Source: Undibacterium paludis
Lineage (GTDB): Bacteria > Pseudomonadota > Gammaproteobacteria > Burkholderiales > Burkholderiaceae_D
Assembly: GCF_022568815.1 (NCBI RefSeq)
Contig: NZ_JAKZHX010000004.1
Span: 1-64,000, forward strand
DNA length: 64,000 bases
Direction of reading: 5' to 3'
The translations under genes and the position numbers were made by a program. Of this stretch, positions 62,931 to 64,000 are shown piece after piece. The notes below the pieces were generated by a model. The model worked only from the letters and a program-made list of their open reading frames with translations. It was not told where the DNA came from and searched no databases. Each line of letters opens with the position of its first letter. Within the stretch, counting starts at the first letter, position 1.

Positions 62931-63518
62931 ATGTCCAAATCCCATGTTGATGCCAACTACCGTTTCATTGCCGCCAACCAGGAAGTCAACACCCGCATCG
63001 CCCAAAGACATCAGTCACTGGCACTGTATGTGACCCTGGTGGTTAGTCTGCTGGCGGCCCTGGTTGCCTTGAAGCCGGGAGAAAGCAATAGTAAATTGCC
63101 CATAGAATGGCTGGTGCTGGGTTTCCCCGTCGCTTCCATCTGCCTGGCTTTCCTGAATTACAAGGCTGAACGTGCCATCACCAATCTGCGCCAGTTCCTG
63201 TCCGCCCTGGAAAGACTGGAAAACGCCCATTACCACTTGCCCAGCTACAACACTGACCCGCGCTGGGCCATCATGGCCAACAAGGCCAGGCGCTTCCAGG
63301 ACTATGCAAGCGCTGTGCTGGTGATCGCCGCCAATGCCATAGGCCTGGGTGCCGTCATCCACATCTACCCGGAGCGTATAGCCGCCAATCAGTTCGTCAT
63401 CTGGATCAGCGGCATTACTGCTTTAATATCACTGTTTGTCTTGCTGTTCATGCCAGCCTGGAGTTATCGTCCTGCCAGCGAACAGGAAAAACTCAATGAT
63501 GAGTCAGCTCAGCCATAA
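62931..63518 (+). CDS. Four-helix membrane protein of unknown function
   Basis: A 195-residue integral membrane protein I do not recognise with confidence. Two helices lie near 25-70 (LALYVTLVVSLLAALVAL and IEWLVLGFPVASICLAFL) and two near 130-185 (AVLVIAANAIGLGAVIHI and FVIWISGITALISLFVLLF), separated by a soluble helical region with RAITNLRQFLSALERLENAHY. Termini are cytoplasmic by the charge pattern. The layout resembles SLATT/DUF4231-like 2TM-plus-2TM proteins, some of which are defence effectors, but no nucleotidyltransferase is adjacent. Start at the Met reading MSKSHVDAN. Confidence 0.6.
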   Translation: MSKSHVDANYRFIAANQEVNTRIAQRHQSLALYVTLVVSLLAALVALKPGESNSKLPIEWLVLGFPVASICLAFLNYKAERAITNLRQFLSALERLENAHYHLPSYNTDPRWAIMANKARRFQDYASAVLVIAANAIGLGAVIHIYPERIAANQFVIWISGITALISLFVLLFMPAWSYRPASEQEKLNDESAQP

Positions 63519-63582
63519 GCAAAAAAACTGTGTCCCGAGAAAAACCAGGGACTGGCCCGCATCAGTCGGGCAAGCGTTGCAG

Positions 63583-64000
63583 TCATTCGGAATCGAGCCC
63601 ATCCACCCGCACCGCATTGCGCCCCGATAGTTTTGCTTCATAGAGCATGGCATCGGCACGACGGAACCAGGATTCCCCGTCCTCGTCCTGGCGTCTTCTG
63701 GCAACACCGATGGATACGGTAATCGGGAAATCGCGCAGCAATACTGACTTTTCGACCAGGCTGCGCAATTCTTCCGCCAGGCGGGCAGCGGCAACACTGT
63801 CAACCCCTGTCGCAACGACAACAAATTCTTCACCGCCGTAACGAAAAAAATGATCCCCGCTGCGCAAACGCATGCGCATCAGGGAGCAGAAATTGATCAG
63901 TACCTGATCCCCGACCATATGACCAAACTGGTCGTTGACGTTTTTAAAATGATCAAGATCCAGTATCAGCAAGCAGGTGTCATGCATACCTGTCTCATGC
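63583..64000 (-). CDS. GGDEF domain protein, truncated by the window edge
   Basis: The last 139 residues of a diguanylate cyclase that continues past 64000. The Mg-binding LLILDLDHFKNVNDQFGHMVGDQVL, active loop RYGGEEF, I-site RSGD exactly five residues before it, and VSIGVARR plus RADAMLYEAKLSGRNAV are all intact, so the domain looks fully functional. It is the second GGDEF protein here and the better preserved of the two. The N-terminal sensory part cannot be seen. An in-frame Met at 63987 is inside the domain and is not the start. Confidence 0.88.
   Translation of the reverse strand, partial: HETGMHDTCLLILDLDHFKNVNDQFGHMVGDQVLINFCSLMRMRLRSGDHFFRYGGEEFVVVATGVDSVAAARLAEELRSLVEKSVLLRDFPITVSIGVARRRQDEDGESWFRRADAMLYEAKLSGRNAVRVDGLDSE

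Noticed and set aside
1..64000. CRISPR arrays, prophage, insertion sequences, rRNA and tRNA genes
   Set aside because: I scanned for repeat-spacer patterns, transposase or integrase motifs and RNA gene signatures and found none I could support.

Overview
The window looks like chromosomal DNA of a betaproteobacterium, most likely a moderate-GC member of the Oxalobacteraceae (Undibacterium-like). This rests on the mix of families (several orphan SBP_bac_3 periplasmic proteins, HDOD and GGDEF proteins, MASE1/CHASE kinases, DUF2189, DUF3016, DUF2855, large secreted peptidases) and on overall base composition by eye. It is inference; no rRNA gene is present to settle it. I saw no prophage, insertion sequence, CRISPR array, tRNA or rRNA gene.

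Layout. 356-8437: FAD-dependent dehydrogenase, HDOD protein, PncC amidohydrolase, orphan FliL-like membrane protein, acyltransferase-3, PlsC-like acyltransferase, ParA-like ATPase and RsuA. 8489-12192: a periplasmic binding protein followed by a hybrid-free histidine kinase, then a glycine-zipper protein. 12386-18256: an amino-acid island with an aminotransferase, a RidA protein, a DMT exporter and two LysE-type exporters around a divergent MocR regulator. 18332-25043: diguanylate cyclase, a divergent cysteinyl-tRNA synthetase, a secreted protein, a TonB receptor and a second binding protein. 25366-31220: htpG with a heat-shock-type promoter, DUF3016, a SlyB-like lipoprotein divergent from a hypoxanthine-DNA glycosylase, an unknown anchored protein and a spermidine-synthase-like protein. 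31244-39209: GspE/PilB ATPase, MASE1-CHASE-PAS histidine kinase, epimerase-like SDR, ferredoxin reductase and argD with a leader. 39407-53491: S9 peptidase, S41 peptidase, LysR/CurA-type reductase pair, MocR/DJ-1 pair, GH44 glycosidase and a Tricorn-like peptidase. 53557-58042: membrane and small proteins, a third binding protein and a DUF2855 protein. 58305-62858: a tightly packed five-gene operon of ABC exporter, LolA-like carrier and outer-membrane barrel. 62931-64000: a four-helix membrane protein and a truncated GGDEF gene.

The most striking signal is upstream of argD. A strong sigma70-type promoter is followed by a 27-codon leader ORF with three consecutive Arg codons, an intrinsic terminator, and a 10-bp alternative pairing between the leader ORF and the 5' arm of that terminator. 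This is the architecture of a ribosome-mediated arginine attenuator. The second candidate system is the envelope operon at 58305-62858, whose gene order suggests a route from the inner membrane through a periplasmic lipid or lipoprotein carrier to an outer-membrane barrel.

Degradation and sensing dominate the rest: a glycosidase, three secreted peptidases, amino-acid exporters under MocR control, two orphan histidine kinases and two diguanylate cyclases. This fits an aquatic or soil heterotroph living on polymers and peptides.
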